The notes beneath the pieces are model-generated. The model had not been told where the DNA came from and made no database searches. It was given only the letters and a program-made list of their open reading frames with translations. Position numbers and translations under genes: made by a program. 39,195 bases of DNA, taken from contig JAQUJC010000030.1 of assembly GCA_028681135.1 (NCBI GenBank), positions 1 through 39,195 on the forward strand. The letters are read 5' to 3'. The stretch is from Kiritimatiellia bacterium (lineage in GTDB: Bacteria > Verrucomicrobiota > Kiritimatiellia > CAIQIC01 > Lenti-01). Shown one piece after another: positions 16,629 to 24,830 of the stretch (positions are counted from its first letter, which is position 1; each line of letters begins with the position of its first letter).

Positions 16629-17756
16629 ATGGAACAATGGCAGGCATGGTTGACGGCGGAGGTGCTGGGGAACGAGCTATGGCGGGTGCTGGTGCTGCTG
16701 GGGGGGGTGCTGGGCGGACTGATCGTGGGCAAACTGGTCCGGTATTATCTGGAAAAAACCGGCAGCTACCTGGCGGGCCACGGCCGTAAAGTGCGCAGTG
16801 CCTTGTTTATGGCGCTGGGAAAGGCCGCGGTGCCGGCCGTGTTTATCTGGGGGCTGACGCTGGGCATGAGCGCGCTACACTTTCCTGACCGGTTCGCAGG
16901 CTGGGTGGCGTCGGGATTAGACGTCCTGGGCATTCTGGCGATCGGTTACGTGTTGTATGCACTGATCGACGTGGTGGGCACCTGGATGATGAAATGGGCC
17001 GGCAAAACCACCAGCAAGCTTGACGATATGCTGGTGCCGATGGTCAGCAAAAGCCTGCGGGTGACGCTGATTATTCTGGTTGTGGCGCAAATTGCCCAAT
17101 CGCTGAGCGACAAACCGGTGTCCTCGATCCTGGCCGGCTTGGGCATTGGCAGTTTAGCTGTGGCGCTGGCGGCCAAGGACACGGTCTCGAATTTCTTCGG
17201 GTCGCTGGTGATCCTGAGTGACAAGCCGTTCGAATTGGGTCAATTGATCCAGGTGGGGGCGACCAAAGGAACGGTCGAGTCGCTGGGATTCCGTTCGACG
17301 CGGCTCCGGACGCTGGATGGGCACCTGGTGACTATTCCCAACGGGGAACTGGCCAACCAGACAATCGAAAACATTGGGCAGCGGCCATCAATCCGGCGGA
17401 TTGCCAACCTGACAATTACCTATGACACGCCGCCAGAGAAGGTGCAGGAGGCGCTGGAGATCGCCAAAGACGTGCTCAAGGACCACGAGGGGATGCACCC
17501 GGACTTTCCGCCGCGCGTGTTCTTTAACGAATTTAACGATGTGTCGCTGAATCTGTTCATGATCTACTGGTTCCACCCGGCAGACTACTGGGCCTATATG
17601 GCCTTTACCGAAAAAGTGAACATGGACCTGCTGCGGCGCTTCAATGCCGCGGGCATCGAATTCGCGTTCCCGACGCAGACGCTCTATCTGGCCGGGGACC
17701 CGGCGCGGCCCCTGAATATCGGCGGGCTGGGAAACGGCAGCGACCTGCCGGGCTGA
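16629..17756 (+). CDS. Small-conductance mechanosensitive channel (MscS family)
   Basis: This 375-residue inner-membrane channel opens on hypo-osmotic shock. Four hydrophobic segments precede the pore helix ILAGLGIGSLAVALAAKDTVSNFFGS, the conserved MscS TM3. SLVILSDKPFELGQLIQVG and VTIPNGELANQTIENIG define the beta domain, followed by an alpha/beta C-terminal domain. It is longer than MscS (286), with an extra N-terminal membrane pair. The ribosome-binding site AGGAAGGG is good. Upstream lies a nine-G tract (16570-16578) and a possible -10 box TACAAT (16594-16599). It is convergent with the acetyltransferase. Confidence 0.93.
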   Translation: MEQWQAWLTAEVLGNELWRVLVLLGGVLGGLIVGKLVRYYLEKTGSYLAGHGRKVRSALFMALGKAAVPAVFIWGLTLGMSALHFPDRFAGWVASGLDVLGILAIGYVLYALIDVVGTWMMKWAGKTTSKLDDMLVPMVSKSLRVTLIILVVAQIAQSLSDKPVSSILAGLGIGSLAVALAAKDTVSNFFGSLVILSDKPFELGQLIQVGATKGTVESLGFRSTRLRTLDGHLVTIPNGELANQTIENIGQRPSIRRIANLTITYDTPPEKVQEALEIAKDVLKDHEGMHPDFPPRVFFNEFNDVSLNLFMIYWFHPADYWAYMAFTEKVNMDLLRRFNAAGIEFAFPTQTLYLAGDPARPLNIGGLGNGSDLPG

Positions 17757-17772
17757 GACCGCCGGGCGCTGA

Positions 17773-18603
17773 TTAGAGCGCTTTGTGCCAGACGTTCATG
17801 GATTCGATGCCGCCGCCGATGCCCGTGTTATTGATGAGGGTGCCGCCCCAGTGGTAGGCGGCGCGGGCGAAGGCACTGTTCATGCCGAAGGAGTTGGCGC
17901 GGGCGATGGTGTAGGCGGTGCGGATGCCGCGAAGGGCCATGGCGGCTTCCATGTGGTCGAGCAGATGGCGGGCAAGTCCCTTGCCGCGGCACTCGGGGAT
18001 GGTGGCAAAGTCGGTCATTTCGGCGGCGCGCGCGTCGTGATCGCATTCGGCGGATGAGGCGGCAACGAGCCGGGGGCCGTCAAAGGTGCCGAAGTAGGCA
18101 ATATGGGTGGCCATGGTGTCCGCGAGATACGCGGGCTCGGTGATGGGAAAGGGATAGGAGGGGAATGTGAGGCGGTAGAGTTCGGCGAGCGCCGGGCAGT
18201 CGGCGGGGCTGAGGGGCCGGACAGCGACGTGAGCGGTGCCGGGGGGCGGGGCGAGGGGCTGTTTAGCGCGGGCGGTTTCGAGCACGGCCAGCGTTCGGGC
18301 GGCATCGCGGTCGATGGCGCGGTCCGGGTCGGCGAACCATCCGAGCAAGAGGGCGTCGGTTTCACCCTGGAAGTAGCCGGGGATGCGGGCTTCCTCGCGG
18401 TAGCCGCGTTCGAAGAACGAGGCGGCGGCGGATTCAGGCACCTTGGCAAAAACCTTGCCATAGGCCTGCTCCTGGACAAGGCGTTCGATCTCGCCATGCA
18501 GGCCGGGCAGGTCGCCCGGGTCGAGCTTCATCAGATAAACCCGCCGGCTGTTGGGACCGTGTTGCAGCAGGGACCCGCCGATGGTGGCCATGATATCTGT
18601 CAT
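17773..18603 (-). CDS. ablB: Putative beta-lysine N-acetyltransferase (AblB)
   Basis: This 276-residue GNAT protein is expected to acetylate beta-lysine to the compatible solute N-epsilon-acetyl-beta-lysine. The start MTDIMATIGGSLLQHGPNSRRVYLMKL is the AblB N-terminus and fixes the ATG at 18603; the frame is open to 18825 without further similarity. The acetyl-CoA region EMTDFATIPECRGKGLARHLLDHMEAAM is present, as is the C-terminal INNTGIGGGIESMNVWHK. The usual partner, ablA (lysine 2,3-aminomutase), is not adjacent and not in the window. It ends close to the mechanosensitive channel gene, which fits a shared osmotic theme. Confidence 0.85.
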   Translation of the reverse strand: MTDIMATIGGSLLQHGPNSRRVYLMKLDPGDLPGLHGEIERLVQEQAYGKVFAKVPESAAASFFERGYREEARIPGYFQGETDALLLGWFADPDRAIDRDAARTLAVLETARAKQPLAPPPGTAHVAVRPLSPADCPALAELYRLTFPSYPFPITEPAYLADTMATHIAYFGTFDGPRLVAASSAECDHDARAAEMTDFATIPECRGKGLARHLLDHMEAAMALRGIRTAYTIARANSFGMNSAFARAAYHWGGTLINNTGIGGGIESMNVWHKAL

Positions 18604-18766
18604 GAGGTAGTGCCCATTCGCCGCGCGAGCGTTTGTGGGTGCTTGTGCATATTCATGGTGTTGGCCTTTCAAGCCCGTCAATCGAGCAAGTGTTAACAGA
18701 TGGACAGACCAGGGCGCAGTCTGTTTTGGCACGCTCACCCAACCCAATCGAGCATGGCCGATACAG

Positions 18767-18789
18767 GGTGCCAGATAATGACAGGCACC
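18767..18789. repeat. REP-like hairpin GGTGCC-N11-GGCACC
   Basis: A six-base perfect stem flanks AGATAATGACA. A related element with the same GTGCCAG start and ATTAT core is at 23765-23803. Elements of this style commonly accompany RAYT transposases. Confidence 0.6.
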
Positions 18790-18975
18790 ACCCCATACGC
18801 CGTCTATACGGCTTGTCCAATCCATGCCAACCTAGAAAAAACCGCGGTTCAATACAAGGGGTTCCTTAAGGACAATGCCAAGGACAATGCCAAAGGCGAT
18901 GCCACAATGACGCGAAAAGCTGAATCGCAATTGATGAGCAATCGGCAGACGAGAGCGGTGAAGGAGGAGGGGTAA

Positions 18976-19000
18976 ATTCAAGATTCAAGGGCTGACCCCA
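18976..19000. repeat. REP-like repeat, copy 2
   Basis: The 25 bases are identical to 13495-13519 (ATTCAAG units followed by GGCTGACCCCA). Confidence 0.7.
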
Positions 19001-19010
19001 GCGTGTCAAT

Positions 19011-19042
19011 TTGATTGAGGTTTCGGGGGGGGGTGCTATTTT
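19011..19042 (+). promoter_or_regulatory. Possible GH31 promoter with a nine-G spacer tract
   Basis: TTGATT (19011-19016) and TATTTT (19037-19042) flank a 20-base spacer that contains nine consecutive Gs (19025-19033). TGCTAT (19034-19039) would give a 17-base spacer instead. Both -10 matches are partial, so the call is tentative. Confidence 0.35.
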
Positions 19043-19089
19043 CGGCGGCACACGATTGAGTTTAGCTTCTTCCAGGAGAGCCAGTAGTC

Positions 19090-21447
19090 ATGTTGTATGC
19101 CAATAAAATTCCATATGTAGCCAACTTTCGGTTTGCCGAGGCCGCGAGAGCGGACGCGTGGCAGATCGGGGCGGATCGCTTTCCGGTGCGGTTGGCGGGC
19201 AATGGCGAGGGGGTCTTCCGGCTGACATCTGCGCTGCGTTCGGATCGGCCCAACCCGTCGCAGGCGGAGGTGACCTTTACGGAAACCCGCACGCCGGATG
19301 CCGCCTACGCGCTGACCCTGGGCCCCGATGGCGGGTTGGTGTTGGCGGATGCGGGCGGGCGGGTGCTGCTGGAGTCGTGGCCGGGGAAGTCGCTGGGGGT
19401 GTGTGGAAATGCGCATATGGTGTGCTTCCGCCATCAGGACGACTTTCGCTACTACGGGATGGGCGAGAAACTGCTCGGATTGGAACTGACGGGGGTGCGG
19501 TCGCGCTTTTGGAATACGGATGCCTTTGCGGACTTCGATTGGGGGGCGATCAAAAACGCGCGGGTCGATCCGTATTATGTCTCGATTCCCTATATGATCG
19601 TACGCACGTCGGCGGGGTGGGCGGGGCTGGTCTTGAATACGCCCTATCCGGCGTTCATGTCCACTGCGGCGGACGTGGCCATCGAGGGATTCCAAGCCGC
19701 GGAAAGCAGCGCGAGCAAAATGATGGCCCTGGGGGCGGAGGACGGCGGATTAGATCTCTTTGTGGTGGCGGCGCCGACCCTGGCGGAGCTGACGCGCCGC
19801 TTCCAACGGCTGGTGGGGCCGATGCCCCTGCCGCCTCTGTGGGCACTGGGTTATCATCAGTGCCGCTGGGGCTATCGCTCGGCGGCCGACCTGCGGGAGG
19901 TGCAGCGTCGCTTTGCCGAGCATGACATTCCGGTGGATGGCCTGTGGCTGGACATCGACTACATGGACGGGTTCCGGGTGTTCACGCTGAATCACGACGC
20001 CTTTCCGAACGGAGCGGCGGATCTCGCTGACATTACGAAGACCGGGCAGCGGGTGGTCCCTATCCTGGACCCAGGCGTGAAGCGCGACGACGAGTATGAT
20101 GTCTATCGCGACGGACGCGCGCGGGACCTTTTTTGCCACAATCCCGAGGGAGAGGAATTCATCGGGCTGGTTTGGCCCGGCGAGAGTGCGTTCCCGGACT
20201 TCTCCCTAGAGGAGACGCGCGAGTGGTGGGCGGAGCGGGTGGCGCAATTTGCGCAGCTCGGTTTCGAGGGCGCGTGGCTGGACATGAACGATCCGTCCAC
20301 AGGCGCGGCGAGTCCCCACGACATGCTTTTTGGGCGTGGGGCCGACTCCCATGCGACCTATCATAACCAATATGCCGCCGGAATGGCCAAAGCCTCGCGC
20401 GATGGCTTCCGGCGGGCGCGACCGGACCAGCGGCCGTTTTTGGTGACGCGCTCGAATTTCCTGGCGGGCGGGCGCTATGCCGCGGTTTGGACGGGCGACA
20501 GCGTATCCAATTACACCTATCTGCGTAAAACGATCCCCACGTGCTTGAACCTCGCGCTATCGGGCATTCCGTTCAATGGCGGCGATATCGGCGGCTTTGC
20601 CGGCGACGTGACACCGCGGCTGTTGCGCGACTGGATGAAGGCCTCCTTCCTGCTGCCATTTTGCCGGAACCATGCGTGCATCAACACCGCGGCGCAGGAA
20701 CCCTGGGCCTACGATGAGCTGACCCTGGTGACAATGCGCGAGATGATCCGCTCGCGCTACAAATTGCTGCCCTATTTGTATCAACTTTTTGTGGCCCACG
20801 AAGCCACGGGCGAGGCTATTCTGCGGCCGCTGTTTCACGATTTTGACACCACGCCCGAGCTGGAACTGGACCGGATCGACGACGCCTATCTGCTGGGCCC
20901 GGCGCTGCTGCACGCACCGATCATGGATGAAAACACGGACACGCGCGATATCCCGCTGCCGGGGCAGGGGGCGTGGTTTTCGGTGATGGAGGCCGCGTGG
21001 GTACCGGGGGGGGGGTGGCGGCAGGGTGTGACGGTGGCGGAGGATCAAACGCCGCTCTATGTGCGCGACGGATCGATCATCCCCATGCGCCCGGGGATAG
21101 CGACCGACCACCGGACTGCGCTGCACGATGTAGAACTGCACCTCTTCCTGGCGGGCGATGGCCAGACCGCGGCGATCGACTATGTCGCCGACGATGGCTT
21201 GACCTATGCCTACCAGCGTGGGGCGCGCAGCCGGTTGCGCGTCGAGGCGGCGGCTAAGGGCGACACCGTGGAAATTATGGCGGACCTCGCGGAAAATGGC
21301 GCGGGTCCCCTCCAGGTGCGGTTCGCGGTGCATGGGCCATTCGGACGCATCAAGATCAATGGCGATGAGGTCCCGGCAGCCCCGCTGGTCACGCGTCTGG
21401 CGGGGGCGGATGTGGCACCGCTGGCCACCGAGCGCCGCGAAGTCTAA
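19090..21447 (+). CDS. Glycoside hydrolase family 31 (alpha-glucosidase-like)
   Basis: This is a 785-residue retaining glycosidase. Conserved blocks are RYYGMGE-like FRYYGMGEKLLGLEL, GYHQCRWGYRS, GLWLDIDYMDGFRVF, and the nucleophile region GAWLDMNDPS (D398; most members have E after N). The acid/base region is RYAAVWTGDS (D470), and LALSGIPFNGGDIGGFAG follows. A C-terminal beta domain completes the usual length. No signal peptide is seen, so it is predicted cytoplasmic. AGGAG lies about 12 bases before the ATG. The downstream TonB receptor and a shared palindrome cluster suggest a sugar uptake and breakdown unit, but the exact substrate cannot be told. Confidence 0.93.
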   Translation: MLYANKIPYVANFRFAEAARADAWQIGADRFPVRLAGNGEGVFRLTSALRSDRPNPSQAEVTFTETRTPDAAYALTLGPDGGLVLADAGGRVLLESWPGKSLGVCGNAHMVCFRHQDDFRYYGMGEKLLGLELTGVRSRFWNTDAFADFDWGAIKNARVDPYYVSIPYMIVRTSAGWAGLVLNTPYPAFMSTAADVAIEGFQAAESSASKMMALGAEDGGLDLFVVAAPTLAELTRRFQRLVGPMPLPPLWALGYHQCRWGYRSAADLREVQRRFAEHDIPVDGLWLDIDYMDGFRVFTLNHDAFPNGAADLADITKTGQRVVPILDPGVKRDDEYDVYRDGRARDLFCHNPEGEEFIGLVWPGESAFPDFSLEETREWWAERVAQFAQLGFEGAWLDMNDPSTGAASPHDMLFGRGADSHATYHNQYAAGMAKASRDGFRRARPDQRPFLVTRSNFLAGGRYAAVWTGDSVSNYTYLRKTIPTCLNLALSGIPFNGGDIGGFAGDVTPRLLRDWMKASFLLPFCRNHACINTAAQEPWAYDELTLVTMREMIRSRYKLLPYLYQLFVAHEATGEAILRPLFHDFDTTPELELDRIDDAYLLGPALLHAPIMDENTDTRDIPLPGQGAWFSVMEAAWVPGGGWRQGVTVAEDQTPLYVRDGSIIPMRPGIATDHRTALHDVELHLFLAGDGQTAAIDYVADDGLTYAYQRGARSRLRVEAAAKGDTVEIMADLAENGAGPLQVRFAVHGPFGRIKINGDEVPAAPLVTRLAGADVAPLATERREV

Positions 21448-21466
21448 CCCAACCGGTACCAACCTG

Positions 21467-21516
21467 TTTTCCACGCTATGGAAAACTTTTTCGCGTTTTT
21501 TCCACGCTATGGAAAA
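21467..21516. repeat. Phased palindrome cluster C (2 copies)
   Basis: TTTTCCACGCTATGGAAAA occurs at 21467-21485 and again, identical, at 21498-21516. Centres are 31 bp apart. The cluster lies between the GH31 stop and the TonB-dependent receptor start. Confidence 0.85.
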
Positions 21517-21592
21517 CCATCGGGCTGAACCATTTCAGGGGGGCGGGCGTTTGAGATAGGAAAGAAACCACAATGTCCGCGTCAGGCGCGGC

Positions 21593-21600
21593 GAAAGGAT
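21593..21600 (+). promoter_or_regulatory. Ribosome-binding site of the TonB-dependent receptor
   Basis: GAAAGGAT, 6 bases, then ATG at 21607, the same layout as icd and proS. Confidence 0.7.
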
Positions 21601-21606
21601 AGGCCT

Positions 21607-23718
21607 ATGAAGTGGCGGCTTGGTTGGATGGCGTTGGCCAGTGTGATGGCCGCAGGAATGGCGTGGGGGGAGTCGTCGGCGCGGACGGTGCTGCCGGAAG
21701 TGGTGGTGACGGCGATGCGCAGCGAGATGACCATGGCGGCGGTGCCCTATACGGGGTATGTGGTGGGCAGTGCCGAGCAACAGCAGCGGGCACCCCGGAC
21801 CACACCGGACGCGCTCGCAGGCCTGCCGTCGGTCATGGTGCAGAAGACATCCTATGGGCAGGGGTCTCCCTATTTGCGCGGGTTTACAGGGTTCCGGACG
21901 TTGCTGCTGGTGGATGGCATCCGGCTGAATAATTCGGTGTTCCGTGATGGCCCGAATCAATACTGGAATACCGTGGACCCGTGGGCCGTGGAGCGCTATG
22001 AGGTGGTGATGGGGCCGGCATCGGTTTTGTATGGCAGCGACGCGATCGGCGGGACCGTCAATGCGCTGGGACTGGCGCCACCGGACTGGACCGGGGTACC
22101 CATTTGGGAACGACGACTGGGGTATCGGGGGGCGACGGCCGAGGAATCGCATCAGGTGCGCGTTGGGGTGCGGGGGCGGGTGAATGAGCGGTTGGGGGTC
22201 GTTGGGGGCGTCACGTGGAAGCAGTTTGGCGACCTGCGCGGCGGTCGCGACGTGGGGCGGCAAACGCATACGGGATATGACGAAATCGATTTTGACCTGC
22301 GCGGGGATTATGCCCTGGCCGATGGCGCGCGCCTGACCCTGGCCCATCAGCAGGTCCATCAGGACGATGCCTGGCGGACGCATCGGACCCTCTACGGGAT
22401 CGATTGGCAGGGGGTGGAGAAGGGCGATGATCGCGTGCATACCTATGATCAGGACCGGGCCCTCACGTATCTGCAATTGGCGGTGACGGACCGGCCGGGC
22501 TGGATCACGGCCGGGACTCTCACGCTGTCGCGTCATGCACAGGAGGAGGAGCGCTATCGCCTGCGGGCGGATGGCCGTCAAGACCGGACGGGGTTTGACG
22601 TGACCACCTGGGGGGCCGCGCTGGTGCTGGAGAGCGAGACATCACTTGGCCAGTGGGTCTATGGGGCGGACTACTATCACGACGAAGTGGACTCGTTCTC
22701 GCGCACCTATACCGCGGATGGCACCCTGAAGGCAACCGCGGCGCAGGGGCCGGTGGCAGACGATGCGTCCTATGATCTGTTGGGGGTGTTTGTGCAAAAT
22801 ACCTTGCCGGTGTGGGGCGGGGCCGTGGACGTGACCCCGGGGGCCCGGCTGACATGGGCAAAGGTGAATGCAAATAAGGTGCTGGATCCCGTCAGCGGCG
22901 ACGTCACGCGGCTTGACGACGACTGGGCCAGCGGCATCGGGTCGCTGCGGGCGCTGGTCCCGCTGAGCGCGGATCGCCGGGTGGCGTTTTTCATGGGGGT
23001 GTCACAGGGCTTCCGGGCACCGAATCTATCGGACCTGACACGGCTGGATACGGCGCGCAGCGGGGAAATCGAAACGCCGGTGGCGGACCTGGATGCAGAG
23101 CAATTTGTCTCGGTGGATGCCGGGGGGCGGGTGGCGGGCGAACGGCTGTCGGGCGAACTGGCGGGCTATCACACCTGGATTAACGATCTGATCGTGCGCA
23201 CGCCAACCGGCGAAATGGTGGAGGGGGGGCAGGAGGTCACCAAGCGCAACGCGGGCCGCGGCTATGTGCAGGGCGTGGAACTGGAATTGCGCTATCAGCT
23301 ACACGAGGACTGGCAGATGCGAGCACTGGGATCGTGGATGACGGGCAAGGTGGATGACTATCCATCATCGGATCCGGTCAAGGTGCGCGGCTATGTGAGC
23401 CGGCTGATGCCCTTCACGCTGCAAGCCGCGCTGCGCTGGCAACCAATAGGCAAGCCCTACTGGCTGGAGGCGCTGGTGAATGCAGCCGAAAAAGCGGATC
23501 GACTATCCGCAGCTGATCAGCGCGATACGCAGCGGATTCCACATGGCGGTACCCCGGGCTATGGGGTGCTCACGCTGCGGGGGGGCGTGACCCTGTTCGA
23601 GGCCCTTCATCTGACACTGGCACTGGAAAATGTGACCGACGAAGACTACCGGATTCATGGCTCGGGCGTGAACGAGCCCGGCCGAAATCTGGTGCTGCAG
23701 GCGGAATGGGTGTTTTAA
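21607..23718 (+). CDS. TonB-dependent outer-membrane receptor
   Basis: This 703-residue outer-membrane transporter has a signal peptide (about 1-21, MKWRLGWMALASVMAAGMA). A TonB-box-like start is seen in TVLPEVVVTAMR. The plug domain (about 45-150) carries PDALAGLPSVMVQKTSYGQGSPYLRGFTG and VEVVMGPxSxLYGSDAIGG-type sequence. A 22-strand-type barrel follows, ending with NVTDEDYRIHGSGVNEPGRN and a terminal phenylalanine (EWVF). Such receptors import siderophores, cobalamin or sugars. No substrate-specific motif is clear, although the GH31 gene upstream favours a carbohydrate. No ExbBD/TonB genes are nearby. Confidence 0.93.
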   Translation: MKWRLGWMALASVMAAGMAWGESSARTVLPEVVVTAMRSEMTMAAVPYTGYVVGSAEQQQRAPRTTPDALAGLPSVMVQKTSYGQGSPYLRGFTGFRTLLLVDGIRLNNSVFRDGPNQYWNTVDPWAVERYEVVMGPASVLYGSDAIGGTVNALGLAPPDWTGVPIWERRLGYRGATAEESHQVRVGVRGRVNERLGVVGGVTWKQFGDLRGGRDVGRQTHTGYDEIDFDLRGDYALADGARLTLAHQQVHQDDAWRTHRTLYGIDWQGVEKGDDRVHTYDQDRALTYLQLAVTDRPGWITAGTLTLSRHAQEEERYRLRADGRQDRTGFDVTTWGAALVLESETSLGQWVYGADYYHDEVDSFSRTYTADGTLKATAAQGPVADDASYDLLGVFVQNTLPVWGGAVDVTPGARLTWAKVNANKVLDPVSGDVTRLDDDWASGIGSLRALVPLSADRRVAFFMGVSQGFRAPNLSDLTRLDTARSGEIETPVADLDAEQFVSVDAGGRVAGERLSGELAGYHTWINDLIVRTPTGEMVEGGQEVTKRNAGRGYVQGVELELRYQLHEDWQMRALGSWMTGKVDDYPSSDPVKVRGYVSRLMPFTLQAALRWQPIGKPYWLEALVNAAEKADRLSAADQRDTQRIPHGGTPGYGVLTLRGGVTLFEALHLTLALENVTDEDYRIHGSGVNEPGRNLVLQAEWVF

Positions 23719-23764
23719 GGCGCCACGATCAAACTCTCAAGCGGGCATCCGGGATAAAAAAGGT

Positions 23765-23803
23765 CCGTGCCAGGCATTATCGGGGGGGGGTAGCCTGGCA
23801 CGG
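23765..23803. terminator. 11-bp perfect stem-loop after the TonB receptor gene
   Basis: CCGTGCCAGGC (23765-23775) pairs exactly with GCCTGGCACGG (23793-23803) around a 17-base loop that includes nine Gs. It starts 46 bases after the receptor stop. There is no T-run, so it is either a rho-independent-like structure or a REP element related to 18767-18789. Confidence 0.55.
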
Positions 23804-23809
23804 ATGAGT

Positions 23810-23852
23810 GCAGATGGGTGAGGTATGGGGGGATCCTCGTAGTCCCATCTGC
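23810..23852. repeat. 9-bp stem-loop
   Basis: GCAGATGGG (23810-23818) pairs with CCCATCTGC (23844-23852) around 25 bases. It is the second of three consecutive hairpins. Confidence 0.55.
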
Positions 23853-23875
23853 TTGTTGCGTGGTTAGCAACAAGC
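23851..23875. repeat. 9-bp stem-loop
   Basis: GCTTGTTGC (23851-23859) pairs exactly with GCAACAAGC (23867-23875) around a 7-base loop. It is the third of three consecutive hairpins and overlaps the previous stem by 2 bases. Confidence 0.55.
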
Positions 23876-24034
23876 TGTCTAAAATTGTTTCAACAAGAAC
23901 ACTGGGGGGAAATGAAATCCCCGATTCAACGTACGCACCATACCAGCTTCAGGGAGGATGTCAATGCCCTAAAACAATTATTTTTACATTTTTTTTTCAG
24001 CCCCCTTTCCACCCCTTTTACAGCAATCCGAATG

Positions 24035-24085
24035 GAGCCGGGACGACCCCGTCCCGGAAAAGGCCCGACGGGGTCGTCGGGGCTC
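24035..24085. repeat. Large GC-rich hairpin
   Basis: The arms 24035-24057 and 24064-24085 pair as GAGCC, a 2-base internal mismatch, then GACGACCCCGTC, with a short loop. It is probably a REP-type element or a strong transcription barrier. Confidence 0.6.
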
Positions 24086-24242
24086 AAAAGAAGCTAAAAA
24101 GTGCGAAAAATGGAATTTTAAGCCCCAAAATGGCTAAAACAGGCCCAAAATGGCGATTTTGAGGCGTTTTTCATCAAAAATGGCATTTGTAACCTGTTCC
24201 AGAGGAGAAAAATAGCAAAAACATAAATTTATGCCCCTTTTT

Positions 24243-24330
24243 CTCTTGGTTCCCTTGGCATGTCCCCATTCCCCCGCATCTTCTCCCAGCTTGTCAATCC
24301 CAATACATCATTTCATAGGACTGACCCCTT
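24243..24330 (-). mobile_element. Truncated RAYT leader and 5' end (inverted relative to 39069-39156)
   Basis: The reverse complement of these 88 bases matches 39069-39156 with about 5 differences, covering the RAYT leader and its first seven codons. Here the frame reads MPREPREKGA and then stops, so only the 5' end remains. The flank to about 24352 contains extra copies of a CTGACCCCTTTG unit. Confidence 0.85.
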
Positions 24331-24504
24331 TGCTGACCCCTTTGTGACCCCCTTTGTGCCCTTTGTGCGTTTTTGCGTGCGCACGGTGACGCGCTGGTTT
24401 TGCTTGGGGGATTCATCCCCTGCATTGACATCTCAAGGGCGGGAAGCTAGATTCTGTGGGGTAGGACGTCAATTCACTTAGACCGGTCTGCTGACTATTG
24501 GAAT

Positions 24505-24813
24505 ATGAGTATGAAAACAACCTCTTTGATCCTGGCGGCCATTATGGCCCTGTTTGTTTTTTCCGGATGCGCGGGTTTGTCCGATGCCGCCTGGGACCAT
24601 CCGACGAGCGATGAGGACATTGCCACGCTGGCCACTACGCGCCTGAATAACGATGCCATGATCGCCCGTGCGACCCTGAGCGTGAGTGTGGAAAACGGCA
24701 TGGCCAGGCTTTATGGCACGGTTCCGGATCAGGTGACACGGCAGCGTGCTATCCAGATTCTGGAAGGCACGCCCGGCATCTTTGACGTGATGGATCGGAC
24801 ACGCCGTCGCTAA
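24505..24813 (+). CDS. BON-domain lipoprotein
   Basis: This small 102-residue protein has a lipoprotein signal peptide ending in the lipobox VFSGC (C22). One BON domain follows: DEDIATLATTRLNNDAMIARATLSVSVENGMARLYGTVPDQVTRQRAIQILEGTPGI, with the typical glycine in the VxLxGxV-like strand. BON domains bind phospholipid, and such lipoproteins (OsmY/DolP-like) act at the cell envelope. A second ATG at 24511 has better spacing to GGAAT and may be the true start. The next lipoprotein gene begins 17 bases later. Confidence 0.85.
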   Translation: MSMKTTSLILAAIMALFVFSGCAGLSDAAWDHPTSDEDIATLATTRLNNDAMIARATLSVSVENGMARLYGTVPDQVTRQRAIQILEGTPGIFDVMDRTRRR

Positions 24814-24830
24814 ACCCTATGTGAGTTAGT

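Larger units (their letters stand above)
18604..19089. other. Intergenic region with repeats, no convincing gene
   Basis: These 486 bases lie between the divergent ablB and GH31 genes. They hold a REP-like hairpin (18767-18789), a short tandem repeat of GACAATGCCAAG (about 18869-18894), the second copy of a REP-like repeat (18976-19000) and a possible GH31 promoter. A 91-codon frame at 18700-18975 crosses these repeats and has no recognisable protein features. Confidence 0.6.
23719..24504. other. 786-bp gene-free region rich in hairpins
   Basis: The region holds three stem-loops in a row (23765-23875), a large GC-rich hairpin (24035-24085), an AT-rich stretch with repeated AAAATGG (about 24095-24180), and an inverted RAYT leader fragment (24243-24330 and flank). 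Frames of 114 and 73 codons cross these elements and do not look like proteins. Confidence 0.65.

Noticed and set aside
18700..18975. 91-codon frame in the ablB-GH31 spacer
   Set aside because: It crosses a REP-like hairpin and a short tandem repeat and has no recognisable protein features.
23765..23803. Classical intrinsic terminator
   Set aside because: The stem is strong but no T-run follows, so the terminator role is kept only as a possibility.
23818..24162. 114-codon frame after the TonB receptor
   Set aside because: It runs through stem-loops and an AT-rich repeat region and has low-complexity translation.
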